The notes below the pieces were generated by a model. It ran no database searches. It was given only the letters and a program-made list of their open reading frames with translations, and was not told the DNA's origin. Shown one piece after another: positions 1 through 11,405 of a DNA stretch of 64,000 bases; the stretch's first letter is position 1; every line of letters starts with the position of its first letter. Both the position numbers and the translations under genes were made by a program. The DNA lies in the NCBI RefSeq assembly GCF_004571175.1, contig NZ_CP038273.1, forward strand, positions 1,302,001-1,366,000, read 5' to 3'. Origin of the DNA: Legionella israelensis (GTDB lineage Bacteria; Pseudomonadota; Gammaproteobacteria; Legionellales; Legionellaceae).

Positions 1-583
1 CGCCAACTTCCAATTGCTCTCCAATGTCCTCCACCAGGTTACGGATATAAGTTCCCTTGCTGCACTTAACGAGAAGAGAAAAAGTTTTACCATCAAAATC
101 CATTAAATGAAGCTCATGAATCATGATATCTCTTGGTTTACGTTCGATCTCAATGCCTTGGCGGGCATAACGATATAAAGGTATGCCTTGATGCTTTAAT
201 GCGGAATACATGGAGGGAATTTGCTGGCTTGCCCCTTGAAAAGCTGAGATAACCGCCAACATCTGCGTTTTAGATATGACAAATTTCTCAGTCATTTTGA
301 TGATTTTTCCTGCGGCATCAGCAGAGTCGGTTTTAGTGCCTAAAAGACCCGTTGTTTGATAACATTTATCCGATTCAAGTAAATATTGACTTAATTTAGT
401 GGCCTCTCCCAGACAAATAGGCAGCATTCCCGTCGCTAAAGGATCCAGGCTTCCGGTATGTCCAGCCTTTTTTGCACCCAAGAGACGTTTAACCTGTTGC
501 AAAACCGCATTCGATGATTTTCCCTGTGGTTTATTAACCAATAAAATCCCGTTAAAAGAATTTTGCTCGTTAATCTTCTTCAT
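1..583 (-). CDS. truB: tRNA pseudouridine synthase B, 3' end cut by window edge
   Basis: Isomerises U55 in the T-loop of tRNAs. About 194 N-terminal residues are visible; the family usually has about 300, so the C-terminal third lies outside the window. The TruB catalytic motif GSLDPLATG, with the nucleophilic Asp, is at about residues 43-51, preceded by the typical opening [15 protein letters not shown] and followed by KGTYIR near the cut. The ATG at 583 overlaps the end of rbfA by 14 bp. It is the last visible gene of the minus-strand rimP-nusA-infB-rbfA-truB operon, so translation is probably coupled to rbfA. Confidence 0.95.
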   Translation of the reverse strand, partial: MKKINEQNSFNGILLVNKPQGKSSNAVLQQVKRLLGAKKAGHTGSLDPLATGMLPICLGEATKLSQYLLESDKCYQTTGLLGTKTDSADAAGKIIKMTEKFVISKTQMLAVISAFQGASQQIPSMYSALKHQGIPLYRYARQGIEIERKPRDIMIHELHLMDFDGKTFSLLVKCSKGTYIRNLVEDIGEQLEVG

Positions 584-938
584 TACTGGAGTCATTAGGT
601 GCATTTGCCTCATCGATCAAACGACTTAAACGTTTTCCATATTCAATGGACTCATCATAAACAAAATGCAGTTGTGGCACCGTCCTTAATTTAATGGAAC
701 GAGCCAGTACAGTACGTAAGAAACTTGCGGCAGAATTTAAAATCGAAGTAGCCAGTTCTTTGTCTTCATTAAGAACAGTAAAATACACCTTTGCATGCCC
801 AAGATCACTGGAGACTTTGACAGCGGAAACGGTAACAAAACCGGATAACCGCGGATCTTTCACTTCTTGTTGAATAATTTGTGCCAGCTTTCGTTGGATT
901 AAACCAGCTACTCGATCAGTTCGCTTAAAATGGTTCAT
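570..938 (-). CDS. rbfA: 30S ribosome-binding factor A
   Basis: Binds the immature 30S subunit and helps mature the 16S rRNA 5' end; needed for growth in the cold. The protein has 122 residues, normal for the family. It begins with the usual [23 protein letters not shown] segment (no more than the KH-type fold start) and carries the [16 protein letters not shown] strand characteristic of RbfA. Its start overlaps the infB stop by 4 bp and its end overlaps truB by 14 bp, so the three genes form one translationally coupled unit. Confidence 0.95.
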   Translation of the reverse strand: MNHFKRTDRVAGLIQRKLAQIIQQEVKDPRLSGFVTVSAVKVSSDLGHAKVYFTVLNEDKELATSILNSAASFLRTVLARSIKLRTVPQLHFVYDESIEYGKRLSRLIDEANAPNDSSNEED

Positions 939-3595
939 GATATATTACGTGTTATTTCAATCGTTTCAAAGACTTCAATTAAATCACCAGGCTTGACGTC
1001 ATTATAATTCTTAACGCCAACCCCACACTCCATACCCTGACGCACTTCCAGAACATCATCTTTAAAGCGCCGCAATGATTCTAAAGTCCCTTCATATATC
1101 ACCACATTGTTTCTCAATACGCGAATGGGATTATTACGTTTAATTACTCCCTCAACGACCATGCATCCGGCAATAGCACCCAGCTTAGGTGATCTAAAGA
1201 CATCGCGTACCTCGGCAATTCCTATAATTTCTTCCTTAAATTGAGGAGCCAGCATACCAGAAAGCGCAGCTTTTATCTGATCCACTACATCATAGATGAC
1301 GCTGAAATAATGTAAAGAGACAGACTCTTGTTCAGCCAGACGTTTTGCTGCCGTATCCGCACGCACATTAAAACCGACTAAAATGGCATGAGATGCCATA
1401 GCCAGATGAACATCTGACTCGGTGATACCACCTACACCACTGGAAATAATATCAACCTTGACTTCGTCAGTAGAGAGTTTTATTAAAGCATCCGTAATGG
1501 CTTCAACTGAACCTTGCACATCGGCTTTGAGAACAATATTCAGGACTTTGGATTCAGCCGCTGCCATATTCTCAAAGATGCCTTCTAATGATGATTTTTG
1601 ACGCCTGGCAAGTTTTACGTCACGGTATTTACCTTGACGAAACAAAGCCACTTCACGAGCTCTTTTCTCATCAGGGACAACGATGGCTTCATCGCCGGCA
1701 TGAGGAACAGCAGACAATCCTAGAACTTCAACAGGTATTGAAGGTCCGGCTGCTTCAACGGATTCACCACTGTCATCGATTAATGCCCTGACTCGACCAT
1801 ACTGCAAGCCAGCAAGGAGAATATCTCCTTTATGAAGTATTCCATTCTGAACGAGGACAGTTGCGACAGGTCCGCGTCCCTTGTCAAGGCGCGATTCAAT
1901 AACGACCCCTTTTGCTGCACCATCCATCATCGCCGTCAATTCCAGAACCTCAGCCTGGAGTAATATGGCTTCCAGAAGGTCATCAATGCCTTTGCCGGTT
2001 TTAGCGGAAATGTTAACAAACATGTTTTCCCCACCCCAGGACTCAGGAATAACCTCATGTGCAGACAATTCATTCATTACTCGGTCAGGGTCAGCATCCT
2101 CTTTATCCATTTTATTGATGGCTACAATAATGGGAACTTTTGCAGCTTTGGCATGCTGAATAGCCTCAATGGTCTGTGGTTTAACACCATCATCAGCCGC
2201 TACAATCAAAATAACAATATCCGTCGCTTGGGCACCGCGAGAACGCATGGCAGTAAATGCGGCATGTCCCGGAGTATCTAAAAAGGTGACATCGCCTTTA
2301 GGCGTACTGACATGATAAGCGCCAATATGTTGGGTAATGCCGCCAGCTTCGCCAGCTGCCACCTTAGCACGGCGAATATAATCCAACAATGAGGTTTTAC
2401 CATGATCTACGTGCCCCATAATTGTAACCACAGGAGCCCTGGATTCCTTTTTGCTGCCCTTGCTGATAAGCTCATCCAATGAATCTTCCAATGAGTCTTC
2501 TTTAAGAAGTTTAGGCTTGTGCTTCATTTCTTCTACAACAATGGCAGCTGTATCCTGATCAATAACCTGATTAATCGTAGCCATAGCACCAAGATTCATC
2601 ATGGCTTTGATCACTTCTGCGGCTTTTACAGACATACGCTTAGCTAATTCTGCTACCGTAATGGTTTCAGGAATTAAAACCTCTCTGACCTTGGGGGAAG
2701 TAGGCAGAGCAAAACCGTGTGTTAATGCTTCCTCGGCTTCCCGATATTTCTCCGATTTCTCGATAACTTTTCTTTTTTTGGCTTTACCGCGCTTGCCGTA
2801 CAGATGTGATGAGCGCTCATCATCCTCATCATTAATATCAGGCTGATATTTTACTTTTTTCTTACCCTTTTTAAATTCAGTCTTTTCACCAACTTTATCC
2901 TGATGTTCAGCATGTCTTTTTTTACCGTGCTTTTCCACCTTATGTTCATTCTTGGTTTTCCTTTCCTCAGCTTCCATCAGAGTATCTTGCTCTGAAAAAG
3001 ACTCCTCTTTTTCCTTCGCAGCTGAAATGGCTTCTTCCTCTTTCGTACTTTCTGATTCTTTAGGCTCTTCAGACTCTGCTATTGTTTCTTCCTCAGACAA
3101 CTCTACAGGTGCTTCGGCAGGTTGAATATCTTCTTCGCTCGCTTTAGCTGTTTCTCTTGTAATTTCTTCGGAGGGTTGAAAGCTGATTTCCGCTTCTTTT
3201 TCCGGAGTCGCCATCTCTGGCATGGTCTCAGCAGTCACTTCCTCTACAGGAGGTTTTTTCTCAATTTCGGGCTCAGTTGGTTCTGCCAACACACTTCGTT
3301 TAACATAGGTTTTTTTCTTACGTACTTCAATGTTGATTTTTTTACCACCATGCTTGTCATGCCCCATAGGCACCTGCGACAAACTCTTGCGTTTGATAGT
3401 AATTCTCTCTGGTGTCGCTCGCTCCTCATTAACGGATTTACTTTTCAAATGATTGAGTAAAATACGTTTCTGATCTTCATTCACAGTCTGTTGATCATCG
3501 GTAAAAGACAATCCAGCTTCCTGTAACTGGTTCAATAAGCGATCAACCGGAATACCAACGACTTGAGCTAATTGTTTAACCGTCACATCCGCCAT
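935..3595 (-). CDS. infB: Translation initiation factor IF-2
   Basis: GTPase that brings fMet-tRNA to the 30S P site and promotes subunit joining. At 886 residues it is close to the E. coli long form. An IF2_N domain (residues 1-50) is followed by a long Lys/Glu-rich low-complexity linker (about 60-290) and a second IF2_N-like segment. The G domain shows GHVDHGKTS (G1), GGITQHIG (switch I), DTPGH (G3), NKMD (G4) and SAKTG (G5), followed by the domains that recognise fMet-tRNA. It is separated from nusA by 267 bp in which I see no gene. The encoded substrate tRNA (initiator tRNA) lies upstream at 5895-5971. Confidence 0.97.
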   Translation of the reverse strand: MADVTVKQLAQVVGIPVDRLLNQLQEAGLSFTDDQQTVNEDQKRILLNHLKSKSVNEERATPERITIKRKSLSQVPMGHDKHGGKKINIEVRKKKTYVKRSVLAEPTEPEIEKKPPVEEVTAETMPEMATPEKEAEISFQPSEEITRETAKASEEDIQPAEAPVELSEEETIAESEEPKESESTKEEEAISAAKEKEESFSEQDTLMEAEERKTKNEHKVEKHGKKRHAEHQDKVGEKTEFKKGKKKVKYQPDINDEDDERSSHLYGKRGKAKKRKVIEKSEKYREAEEALTHGFALPTSPKVREVLIPETITVAELAKRMSVKAAEVIKAMMNLGAMATINQVIDQDTAAIVVEEMKHKPKLLKEDSLEDSLDELISKGSKKESRAPVVTIMGHVDHGKTSLLDYIRRAKVAAGEAGGITQHIGAYHVSTPKGDVTFLDTPGHAAFTAMRSRGAQATDIVILIVAADDGVKPQTIEAIQHAKAAKVPIIVAINKMDKEDADPDRVMNELSAHEVIPESWGGENMFVNISAKTGKGIDDLLEAILLQAEVLELTAMMDGAAKGVVIESRLDKGRGPVATVLVQNGILHKGDILLAGLQYGRVRALIDDSGESVEAAGPSIPVEVLGLSAVPHAGDEAIVVPDEKRAREVALFRQGKYRDVKLARRQKSSLEGIFENMAAAESKVLNIVLKADVQGSVEAITDALIKLSTDEVKVDIISSGVGGITESDVHLAMASHAILVGFNVRADTAAKRLAEQESVSLHYFSVIYDVVDQIKAALSGMLAPQFKEEIIGIAEVRDVFRSPKLGAIAGCMVVEGVIKRNNPIRVLRNNVVIYEGTLESLRRFKDDVLEVRQGMECGVGVKNYNDVKPGDLIEVFETIEITRNIS

Positions 3596-3862
3596 ATCTT
3601 AATTCCCCTTTCAGCAGTATTAACTGCATTTTATTCGATTCAATATATGAAACAGCGTATTCACGCTTTGTATTTGATTTATTAGGGTCAGTTGACATTT
3701 CTACTATCTTTTACCTGAAAGCTCAAGCTAAGGAAAGGTCAACAGACTCTAAAGTTTGTTATTATCTCGGATAAAAAATAATTAAGCCGACCATCCGCAC
3801 CTGTGTTTTTTTTGTTAATATCGTGGTACGGAATATCGGTTTAAGATATAAAAACTTATTTT

Positions 3863-5338
3863 TTATTCGCTAAACCAAGGCTCTCTTGCCTTCATGATCA
3901 GGGTACCTGCTTTTTCTTCCGTCATGCCCTTAATATCCAAAAGCTCATCCACGGATTGCTCTGCTAAATCTTCTATCGTTATAATACCCTTGCTGGCCAA
4001 TTCTTGAGCCAAACTTTCAGTCATACCTTCCATGTTTACCAAGGACTCATCTGGTTCACCAGACTTTCCAGAAGAAAGAGCCATTGTCAATAGAGCATTA
4101 TTAGCACGATCTCGCAATTCCTCAACGATTTCCTCATCAAATTCCTCAATAGCCAATAACTCTTCCTTAGGCACGTAGGCTACTTCTTCCAGAGAGGAAA
4201 AACCATTTGCCACCAATAAAGAAGCAACTTCCTCATCAATGTCCAAGGTTGAAGTAAATAGTTGAATGATTTTTTTGGATTCTTCCTGACTTTTATTTTC
4301 AAATTCCTCTATAGTCATAACATTCAACGTCCAACCTGTTAATTGACTGGCCAGTCTAACGTTTTGACCATTTCGTCCAATGGCTTGTGATAGCTGTTCT
4401 TTTTCGACAGCTAAGTCCATCGTGTTTGTGTCTTCATCTACAACAATGGAAGAAATTTCAGCAGGAGCCATAGCATTAATGACTAACTGAGCCGGATTAT
4501 CATCCCATAAGACGATATCAACTCGCTCTCCACCCAGCTCACTGGATACGGCTTGAACTCGTGCACCTCGCATACCTACGCAAGCACCAACAGGATCAAT
4601 TCGTCCATCATTTGTTTTAACAGCAATTTTTGCTCTGCTGCCCGGCTCTCTGGCTGCAGCTTTGACCTCAATAATATTCTCACCAATTTCCGGTACTTCA
4701 ATACGGAAAAGCTCCACCAGCATTTCATTGCAGGTGCGACTCACAAACAGCTGAGGCCCTCTGGCCTGTTGGACAACATCATACAATAAAGCACGCACTC
4801 GATCATTTGCCCTGAACATTTCATGCGGTAGCATTTCCGAACGAGGTAAAAAAGCTTCTGCTTTATTACCTAAGTCTATAATGACATTATCGCGCGTTAC
4901 TTTTTTTACTGTTCCATGAACAAGTTGACCTTTCTTTTTAAGGTATTGATCAATCACCAACTGACGTTCAGCTTCACGCACTTTTTGCATGATCACCTGC
5001 CTGGCTGTCTGAGCTTCAATACGACCAAAATCTACTGAAGGAACAGGCTCTTCAATGCGTTCGCCGATGTTGATGGAAGGGTTTCTTTCCCTCGCTTGTT
5101 CTAAAGTCATTTCACGATCGGGAGACTCCAGCGAATCATCTTCAACGACATCCCAATAGCGAAATGTTTCATATTCACCGGTGCGGGGATCCAATTTGAC
5201 CCTCACTCCCATGTCCAATCCAGAAAGTTTACGTGTTGCTGATTCCAAAGCAGATTGAATGGCATTTAATACCACTTCTTTGCTTACACCTCTTTCATTG
5301 GATAATGCCTCAGCAATCAATAACAATTCTTTGCTCAT
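3863..5338 (-). CDS. nusA: Transcription termination/antitermination factor NusA
   Basis: Binds RNA polymerase and nascent RNA and modulates pausing, termination and antitermination. The product is 491 residues, like E. coli NusA. It has the N-terminal polymerase-binding domain, an S1 domain (about 133-200), tandem KH domains containing [15 protein letters not shown] and [15 protein letters not shown], and two C-terminal acidic helix-hairpin-helix repeats typical of gammaproteobacterial NusA. I prefer the ATG at 5338 over the GTG one codon upstream because the AGAGG ribosome-binding site then has normal spacing. It lies 11 bp after rimP. Confidence 0.96.
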   Translation of the reverse strand: MSKELLLIAEALSNERGVSKEVVLNAIQSALESATRKLSGLDMGVRVKLDPRTGEYETFRYWDVVEDDSLESPDREMTLEQARERNPSINIGERIEEPVPSVDFGRIEAQTARQVIMQKVREAERQLVIDQYLKKKGQLVHGTVKKVTRDNVIIDLGNKAEAFLPRSEMLPHEMFRANDRVRALLYDVVQQARGPQLFVSRTCNEMLVELFRIEVPEIGENIIEVKAAAREPGSRAKIAVKTNDGRIDPVGACVGMRGARVQAVSSELGGERVDIVLWDDNPAQLVINAMAPAEISSIVVDEDTNTMDLAVEKEQLSQAIGRNGQNVRLASQLTGWTLNVMTIEEFENKSQEESKKIIQLFTSTLDIDEEVASLLVANGFSSLEEVAYVPKEELLAIEEFDEEIVEELRDRANNALLTMALSSGKSGEPDESLVNMEGMTESLAQELASKGIITIEDLAEQSVDELLDIKGMTEEKAGTLIMKAREPWFSE

Positions 5339-5349
5339 CACTTGCCTCT

Positions 5350-5793
5350 CTAGACTGTCAAATTTGCTTTCGCAATTGCGGAAAATAAAATTTCATGCTG
5401 TTCCTGATCTATCTCCAGAACCACTGCGTCATCAGATACAGAAGCAATCGTTCCGGTTATTTTTCTTTTATTTTTTAATGGCTTGATCAATTTAAGTTGA
5501 ACATCAGACCCAATGTATTTCTTGTATTGCCATGTAAAAAACAAGGGCCTGGATATGCCTGGTGAAGAAACTTCCAAATTATAGTTTCCAGATATTGGAT
5601 CCTCAACATCCAGAAGTGAGCTAACCTGTTTACTCACGCGTTCACAATCATCAATACCTATCCCTTCTGGTTTATCAATATAAATTCGCAATAGCGAATG
5701 TTTCCCCTGCGCTAAATATTCAATTCCCCATAACTGATAACCTGCATCTTCTATAACAGGTTCCAGTAATTGTTTTAATTTATCTTTAATCAT
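5350..5793 (-). CDS. rimP: Ribosome maturation factor RimP
   Basis: Assists 30S subunit assembly. The protein has 147 residues, normal for RimP (YhbC/P15a), with the signatures [18 protein letters not shown], the [13 protein letters not shown] helix and [15 protein letters not shown]. It heads the rimP-nusA-infB-rbfA-truB operon, as in E. coli. A terminator-like hairpin at 5855-5882 separates it from the initiator tRNA gene, so read-through or its own promoter must feed it. The ribosome-binding site is weak. Confidence 0.95.
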   Translation of the reverse strand: MIKDKLKQLLEPVIEDAGYQLWGIEYLAQGKHSLLRIYIDKPEGIGIDDCERVSKQVSSLLDVEDPISGNYNLEVSSPGISRPLFFTWQYKKYIGSDVQLKLIKPLKNKRKITGTIASVSDDAVVLEIDQEQHEILFSAIAKANLTV

Positions 5794-5854
5794 AGTCTTT
5801 TATAAACAATTTGGGTTTTTTATATCGTATTTGCCCGCTTTTACCAGTTAAGCA

Positions 5855-5882
5855 TAATAAAAAACCCCATAAATGGGGTTTT
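5855..5882 (-). terminator. Rho-independent terminator after initiator tRNA
   Basis: A 9-bp perfect stem (5861-5869 paired with 5874-5882; AAAACCCCA/TGGGGTTTT) has a 4-nt loop. On the minus strand it is followed by a U-rich tract. It sits 12 bp downstream of the tRNA 3' end and before rimP. The complementary strand also shows T residues after the stem, but nothing on the plus strand obviously needs it. Confidence 0.75.
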
Positions 5883-5894
5883 CGTTTTTATAAT

Positions 5895-5971
<77 letters not shown>

Positions 5972-5983
5972 TCAATGAAATGA

Positions 5984-6012
5984 AGTATACTCATGCATAC
6001 AGCAAATATCAA
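5984..6012 (-). promoter_or_regulatory. Sigma70-type promoter of initiator tRNA
   Basis: On the minus strand TTGATA (6012-6007) and TATACT (5989-5984) are separated by 17 bp. The -10 ends 12 bp before the tRNA 5' end, giving a leader of about five bases, normal for tRNA genes. It makes transcription of the tRNA independent of the nuo operon upstream. Confidence 0.7.
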
Positions 6013-6112
6013 GCCATTTAATAAAAGTTTTGCCGTTTATAGCCAATAATGACAGAAGTTTAACTTGCAGCGACCATCATGGATGGTTCTTTTATTCTCT
6101 CCAGCTCAATAA

Positions 6113-7555
6113 CTAACTGGCAAATGCATTAATGCAAGCCGCGATTAGTGCGCCGGGAAATATACCAAAATAAAGCAGAGATAAACAATTCAGTGAAAAA
6201 ATCCATTGAGATGAGCCTGACATTACAACAGGTTCTTTAATCTCTGGTTCATCAAAATACATTACTTTTACAATTCGCAAGTAATAAAAAGCACCTATTA
6301 CCGCAAAAATCAAACCAAGTGTAGCAACCCAGGTCAAATGAACGTCCACTAAGGCCTTTAATACCAGCAACTTAGTAAAAAACCCTACGGTCGGTGGTAC
6401 GCCAGCCATGGAAAACATGATGATCAGCATCATAAATGCCAGCCAGGGATTTCTTTTATTTAAGCCTTTTAAATCACTTATATTTTCTATTTCCATACCC
6501 TGACTTGACATCAGAACGACCAAGCCAAAAGCAGCTGCAGACATTAAAGAGTAAATCAGAATATAGTATAAAGAAGCTGCATAACCCGCATCACTGGCTG
6601 CAACCAGACCAAATAATGTATAACCAATATGTGAAATGGCGGAATAAGCAAAAAGTCGTTTAATATTAGTTTGAGAAATAGCCAACAAATTGCCAAAACC
6701 TGTCGATAATAAGGCAAGGACTAATAATAATTGTTGCCACTGTAAAGCAATATTGCCTAAGCCAAATGTCAATACTCTGAAAGCCATGCCCAAGGCTGCA
6801 ATTTTAGGTGCGGTACTAAGAAACAAAGTAACAGATGTGGGGGCACCCTGATAGACATCAGGTGCCCACATATGAAATGGCATTGCCGCAAGCTTAAATC
6901 CAATGCCTGCGACGATAAACACGAGGGCAAAGGACACCATTCCATTTTGCGTTTCCCAATTTGTTGTAATGGCATGAGATATATCCAATAGGTCAAGTTT
7001 CCCTGTAGCACCATATATCAGTGACATACCGTATAGCAGCATCCCGGAGGCAATAGCACCCATTATAAAATATTTCATTGCCGCTTCAGCGGCATCGCTG
7101 TCTGTGCGTTTAATAGCAGTCATTGTATATATCGGCAATGATAACAATTCAAGTCCCAAATAGACGGTCAATAAAGAGTGGGATGAAACTAGAATTAACA
7201 TTCCTAAGGTAGAAAAGAGACCTAAAATATAGTAATCCCCAGCAGGCATATTTCTTTCAACTATATATATTCTTGAATAAAGAAAGCTGAGCAATGCGGT
7301 CGCCAGGATAAAAAACTTCATTAAATAGGCGATATCGTCACCTACAAAAAGACCATGAAAGGCTATCAGTTTATAATCGCCAATAAAAGCCCAGCAAAAA
7401 AATGAGGAAATGAGCAATCCAAGACATGCACAGTACCATGCTATGGATTGGATGCGCTGACGAAAAAATAAATCACCTAATAGAGCCAGGCAAGCAGTTG
7501 AAAGAATAATAATTTCTGGCAACGCGATATGAAAATTTTCTAATATGGATGTCAT
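6113..7555 (-). CDS. nuoN: NADH-quinone oxidoreductase subunit N
   Basis: Antiporter-like proton-translocating subunit of the membrane arm of complex I. The protein has 480 residues with about 14 hydrophobic helices. The conserved core includes [16 protein letters not shown], the lysine-containing helix [21 protein letters not shown] and SHIGYTLFG. Last gene of the nuoA-N operon, 28 bp after nuoM. The operon is probably transcribed from upstream of nuoA. Confidence 0.96.
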   Translation of the reverse strand: MTSILENFHIALPEIIILSTACLALLGDLFFRQRIQSIAWYCACLGLLISSFFCWAFIGDYKLIAFHGLFVGDDIAYLMKFFILATALLSFLYSRIYIVERNMPAGDYYILGLFSTLGMLILVSSHSLLTVYLGLELLSLPIYTMTAIKRTDSDAAEAAMKYFIMGAIASGMLLYGMSLIYGATGKLDLLDISHAITTNWETQNGMVSFALVFIVAGIGFKLAAMPFHMWAPDVYQGAPTSVTLFLSTAPKIAALGMAFRVLTFGLGNIALQWQQLLLVLALLSTGFGNLLAISQTNIKRLFAYSAISHIGYTLFGLVAASDAGYAASLYYILIYSLMSAAAFGLVVLMSSQGMEIENISDLKGLNKRNPWLAFMMLIIMFSMAGVPPTVGFFTKLLVLKALVDVHLTWVATLGLIFAVIGAFYYLRIVKVMYFDEPEIKEPVVMSGSSQWIFSLNCLSLLYFGIFPGALIAACINAFAS

Positions 7556-7583
7556 GATGTATTCAACCTTTCAACCTTGTAAT

Positions 7584-9089
7584 CTATAATTTCGATTTAT
7601 CTGCCTGAGCCAGCGTATAGCTGACGGTTTGGTGCACATACTGTAGCATTGGCTTAGGATAAACACCCATGAGCAACACCATTGCAGCCAATAAAATGTA
7701 TGCACTCAATTCAAATCCTGATATATCCTTAAGTTCAGCTACCTTTTTGTTATTAATTGGACCAAAAATAGCTCGTTTATAAAGCCATAAGGTATAAGCT
7801 GCGCCAAGAATCAAAGTCGTTGCTGCCCAAAAGGCAATCCAGAAACCAGCTTTGATGCTGCCTAATATAACCATAAACTCGCCGACAAAACCTGAAGTAC
7901 CAGGTAGACCTGTATTAGCCATAGCAAAAAACATCAGAAAAGAAGCAAAAACAGGCATGGTGTTTACGACACCTCCAAAATCCTTAATCTGTCGCGAATG
8001 CATGCGGTCATAAATATATCCTACGCCTGCAAACATTGCACTGGATACGAAAGCATGAGATATCATGACCACAATTGCCCCTTCTAAGACCAAGCCTGCA
8101 TTCCGTAAACCGGATTGATGGGCAATTGCATATATAGCAAAACAACCCAATGTAACAAATCCCATATGTGAAATTGAAGAATAAGCAATCAGGCGTTTCA
8201 TGTCTTGCTGAATAATAGCCACAAGACCAATATAAACGACGGCAATTAGTGATAAAACCACAATAATTATGGCATATTGGCTGCAAGCGTCAGGAACAAT
8301 GGGCAAAGCAAAGCGAATAAACCCATACGCTCCCAATTTAAGCAGAACGGCAGCCAGCACAATGGACCCACCTGCCGGTGCTTCAGTGTGGGCATCTGGC
8401 AACCAGGTGTGAACAGGAAACATGGGGATTTTAATGGCAAACCCAAGAAAAAAGGCTATAAAAATTAAAGTTTGCGCCGTCATACTTAGTTTTACAGCGT
8501 AAAAAGTTTCAATTTTAAATGAGCCGGCAAGATAGCCCATATATAAAAAAGAAACCAGCATCAACACTGAACCAAGAAAAGTATATAAAAAGAATTTTAT
8601 TGCAGCATAAACACGGTTGTCCGAGCCCCATACACCTATGATCAAATACATTGGAATCAGTGTCGCTTCCCAAAAAATATAAAATACAATCGCATCCATA
8701 GCAGAAAAAACGCCCACCAACAAACCTTGCATGATCAAAAAGGCGGCCAAGTACTGTGCGACACGAAATTTAATGCTATCCCAGGTCGCCAATATAACGA
8801 TAAGGTTAGTGAAAACACTTAGTACAATTAACAGCAGGGATAGCCCATCAATACCCAAACTATAGTTAATTCCTAGAGAGGGCATCCATGGTATTTCCTC
8901 AACATATTGCATGCTGAAAGTATCGGCATCAAAGCCACTGACTAAAGGAATACACAACAATAAGGTCAGGAGCACCGTAAATAATGATAAATACCTTGAT
9001 ACGTTGGGATTGTTATCGTCGCCTGTGAGGAAGATAAACACTCCCCCAAGTATCGGTAACCAAATTAACAAATTGAGCAAATGGTACAT
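7584..9089 (-). CDS. nuoM: NADH-quinone oxidoreductase subunit M
   Basis: Antiporter-like proton-pumping subunit of complex I. It has 501 residues and multiple transmembrane helices. Typical motifs are the EATLIPMYLIIGVWG helix with its essential Glu, the MFPVHTWLPDAHTEAPAGGS segment and the SSISHMGFV helix. It lies 15 bp after nuoL and 28 bp before nuoN, within a compact operon. Confidence 0.96.
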   Translation of the reverse strand: MYHLLNLLIWLPILGGVFIFLTGDDNNPNVSRYLSLFTVLLTLLLCIPLVSGFDADTFSMQYVEEIPWMPSLGINYSLGIDGLSLLLIVLSVFTNLIVILATWDSIKFRVAQYLAAFLIMQGLLVGVFSAMDAIVFYIFWEATLIPMYLIIGVWGSDNRVYAAIKFFLYTFLGSVLMLVSFLYMGYLAGSFKIETFYAVKLSMTAQTLIFIAFFLGFAIKIPMFPVHTWLPDAHTEAPAGGSIVLAAVLLKLGAYGFIRFALPIVPDACSQYAIIIVVLSLIAVVYIGLVAIIQQDMKRLIAYSSISHMGFVTLGCFAIYAIAHQSGLRNAGLVLEGAIVVMISHAFVSSAMFAGVGYIYDRMHSRQIKDFGGVVNTMPVFASFLMFFAMANTGLPGTSGFVGEFMVILGSIKAGFWIAFWAATTLILGAAYTLWLYKRAIFGPINNKKVAELKDISGFELSAYILLAAMVLLMGVYPKPMLQYVHQTVSYTLAQADKSKL

Positions 9090-9104
9090 ATCCTCACCTT
9101 ATCT

Positions 9105-11078
9105 TCAGCCCAGTATCAGCCAGGACAGAAAAGCCAATACACCTAAAACCATTACCGTCACATAATGATAGAGATAACCGCTTTGTACCGTTCTTCCTCT
9201 GCCAGAAAACCATCTAATCAATTTTCCACTACCATTAACAGCCAGTCCATCGATGATTTTTTGATCTCCTAAGCGGTAGAAGAGCATTCCGCATGCTCGA
9301 GCCCCACGAACAAAGACCAAATCATTAAAACGATCAAAGCCATATTTATCCAATAAAATACGATATACCCAGGAAATACTTCGGGCCATGCGATCAGGAA
9401 TTGAGGGAAACACAATATAAGAAATCCATGTCAGAAATATACCTACAATGACCAGCCAGAAGGTGGGAGAAGTAAATGCGTCTATCGTTGAGCGAAAGGG
9501 CGATACGACTTCTTCAGATAATTCCCCGAGAACATTATGCTCTGGCAAAACAAATAATGAGGATTGCAATAACGTAGGTTTGTCAAATAGCATCGGCATA
9601 TAAAGAATATAACCAATAATGATCGACGGTATTGCGAGGGCCACTAAGGGACCCCAAACTACCGCAGGTGATTCCTGTACATGATCATACGTGTGCTTAT
9701 CCATGCGTGGCACACCATGGAAAGTCATAAATAATGCCCTAAATGTATAAATTGCCGTGACCATGGCACCAAGAGCCACACAAAAATAAGCATATCCACT
9801 GCCTGGTATTTGTGAAATATGGGTCGCTTCAATGATGGTATCTTTAGAGTAAAAACCAGCAAAAGGAGGTATAGCACAGAGCGCAAGTCCACCGATTAAG
9901 AAAGTTACATAAGTGATCGGCATTTTGTTCCAAAGCCCGCCCATCTTACGCATGTCCTGCTCATGATGCATCCCCATAATGACAGAGCCGGCAGCGAGAA
10001 AGAGCAAAGCCTTAAAGCAGGCATGTGTCAGCAAATGAAACATTCCTGCACTGTAGGCAGAAACCCCCATAGCCACCATCATATAACCCAATTGCGATAG
10101 AGTAGAATAAGCTACCACCCGCTTAATATCATTCATCACTATAGCAAGGATCCCAGTAAACAAGGCGCCTGTTGCCCCAATCACCAATACCACGGTCAAT
10201 GCAGTGGTTGAAAACTCAATCATGGGTGAAATGCGTGCGATCATAAAAACACCGGCCGTTACCATAGTGGCAGCATGAATTAAGGCCGAAATAGGTGTAG
10301 GACCTTCCATTGACTCTGGCAACCAAACATGGAGAGGAACTTGCGCCGATTTACCCATGGCTCCTACGTAAAGCAGCAAACAAATCACAGTCAACAAGGA
10401 CCAGTGATAACCATGGTAAAGTTGAATGGTTTCATTTGACAAATATTTCGCACTGCTGAATACAGTCTCATAATCAAGACTACCTGTATAGGCAAACACC
10501 AAAGCAATACCCAGGACAAAACCAAAATCACCTACACGATTTACAATAAATGCTTTAAGGCTGCCTTGTAATGCCGATTCTTTGGTATACCAGAATCCAA
10601 TCAGCAGATAAGACACCAGGCCAACACCTTCCCAGCCAAAAAAGAGTTGAAGAAAATTATTTGCCGTAACCAGCATCAACATCATAAAAGTAAATAAGGA
10701 AATGTAACTGAAAAAACGCTGATAGCCATCATCGTCAGCCATATAACCAATGCTGTATATATGAACAAGGAAAGACACAAACGTTACGATCACCATCATG
10801 ATTGAACTCAATGGATCAATCAAAAAGCCAATGTGGAAAGCAAAGGGGAACAATGTACCACCGTCAGCCCATGTGTAGAGGACGGTATTTACAGGATCAG
10901 AGGTTCCTGACAGGATGCTATAAGCCACATAAACAGACAAAAGCAAGGAAATACCAACGCCGAATATGGTGATATTATGTGCTCCGACTTTCCCCAGTTG
11001 CTTACGCAAAAAGCCGGATATGACAGAGCCTGCAAGAGGAGTCAGCACAATAATCAAACTCAGTTGAAATATACTCAC
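9105..11078 (-). CDS. nuoL: NADH-quinone oxidoreductase subunit L
   Basis: Distal antiporter-like subunit of complex I, with the long lateral helix that ties the membrane arm together. It has 657 residues. The core motifs FFGWEGVGLVSYLLIGFW and QVPLHVWLPESMEGPTP, followed by ALIHAATMV, are diagnostic of NuoL. The hydrophobic C-terminal extension matches the lateral helix and terminal anchor. It is 4 bp from nuoK. Confidence 0.97.
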   Translation of the reverse strand: MSIFQLSLIIVLTPLAGSVISGFLRKQLGKVGAHNITIFGVGISLLLSVYVAYSILSGTSDPVNTVLYTWADGGTLFPFAFHIGFLIDPLSSIMMVIVTFVSFLVHIYSIGYMADDDGYQRFFSYISLFTFMMLMLVTANNFLQLFFGWEGVGLVSYLLIGFWYTKESALQGSLKAFIVNRVGDFGFVLGIALVFAYTGSLDYETVFSSAKYLSNETIQLYHGYHWSLLTVICLLLYVGAMGKSAQVPLHVWLPESMEGPTPISALIHAATMVTAGVFMIARISPMIEFSTTALTVVLVIGATGALFTGILAIVMNDIKRVVAYSTLSQLGYMMVAMGVSAYSAGMFHLLTHACFKALLFLAAGSVIMGMHHEQDMRKMGGLWNKMPITYVTFLIGGLALCAIPPFAGFYSKDTIIEATHISQIPGSGYAYFCVALGAMVTAIYTFRALFMTFHGVPRMDKHTYDHVQESPAVVWGPLVALAIPSIIIGYILYMPMLFDKPTLLQSSLFVLPEHNVLGELSEEVVSPFRSTIDAFTSPTFWLVIVGIFLTWISYIVFPSIPDRMARSISWVYRILLDKYGFDRFNDLVFVRGARACGMLFYRLGDQKIIDGLAVNGSGKLIRWFSGRGRTVQSGYLYHYVTVMVLGVLAFLSWLILG

Positions 11079-11082
11079 GATA

Positions 11083-11388
11083 TTAGCCTTTTAAATGATT
11101 CATTTTATCTACATCAATGTTACCGCGATTTCTATATAACAGTACCACGATAGCCAAGCCAATGGCAGCTTCTGCAGCAGCCACAGTCAATATAAAGAAA
11201 ACAAAAACTTCGCCCGCGTTATCACCGTAGTAATGAGAGAAAGCAATAAAATTTGTATTGACTGCCAACAGTATCAACTCAGCGCATACCAGTAACAATA
11301 TGATGTTTTTTCGGTTGAGCATAATACCTACTAACCCAAGTCCAAACAATATGGCTCCCAAAATTAGATAATGATTGATCGGTATCAT
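11083..11388 (-). CDS. nuoK: NADH-quinone oxidoreductase subunit K
   Basis: Small three-helix proton-channel subunit of complex I. The protein has 101 residues, the standard length. The second helix shows [17 protein letters not shown] with the conserved membrane Glu, and the third helix [17 protein letters not shown] carries the second essential Glu. It lies between nuoJ and nuoL with intergenic gaps of 17 and 4 bp. Confidence 0.97.
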   Translation of the reverse strand: MIPINHYLILGAILFGLGLVGIMLNRKNIILLLVCAELILLAVNTNFIAFSHYYGDNAGEVFVFFILTVAAAEAAIGLAIVVLLYRNRGNIDVDKMNHLKG

Positions 11389-11405
11389 TTAAAAAAATTC
11401 CTCAA

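Noticed and set aside
3596-3862. Possible small gene or RNA between nusA and infB
   Set aside because: No frame with a ribosome-binding site and no convincing hairpin or promoter; left as spacer.
6065-6085. Hairpin ACCATC/GATGGT after nuoN
   Set aside because: On the minus strand it is not followed by a T tract, so it is not a convincing nuo terminator; the T-rich side faces the plus strand where no gene ends.
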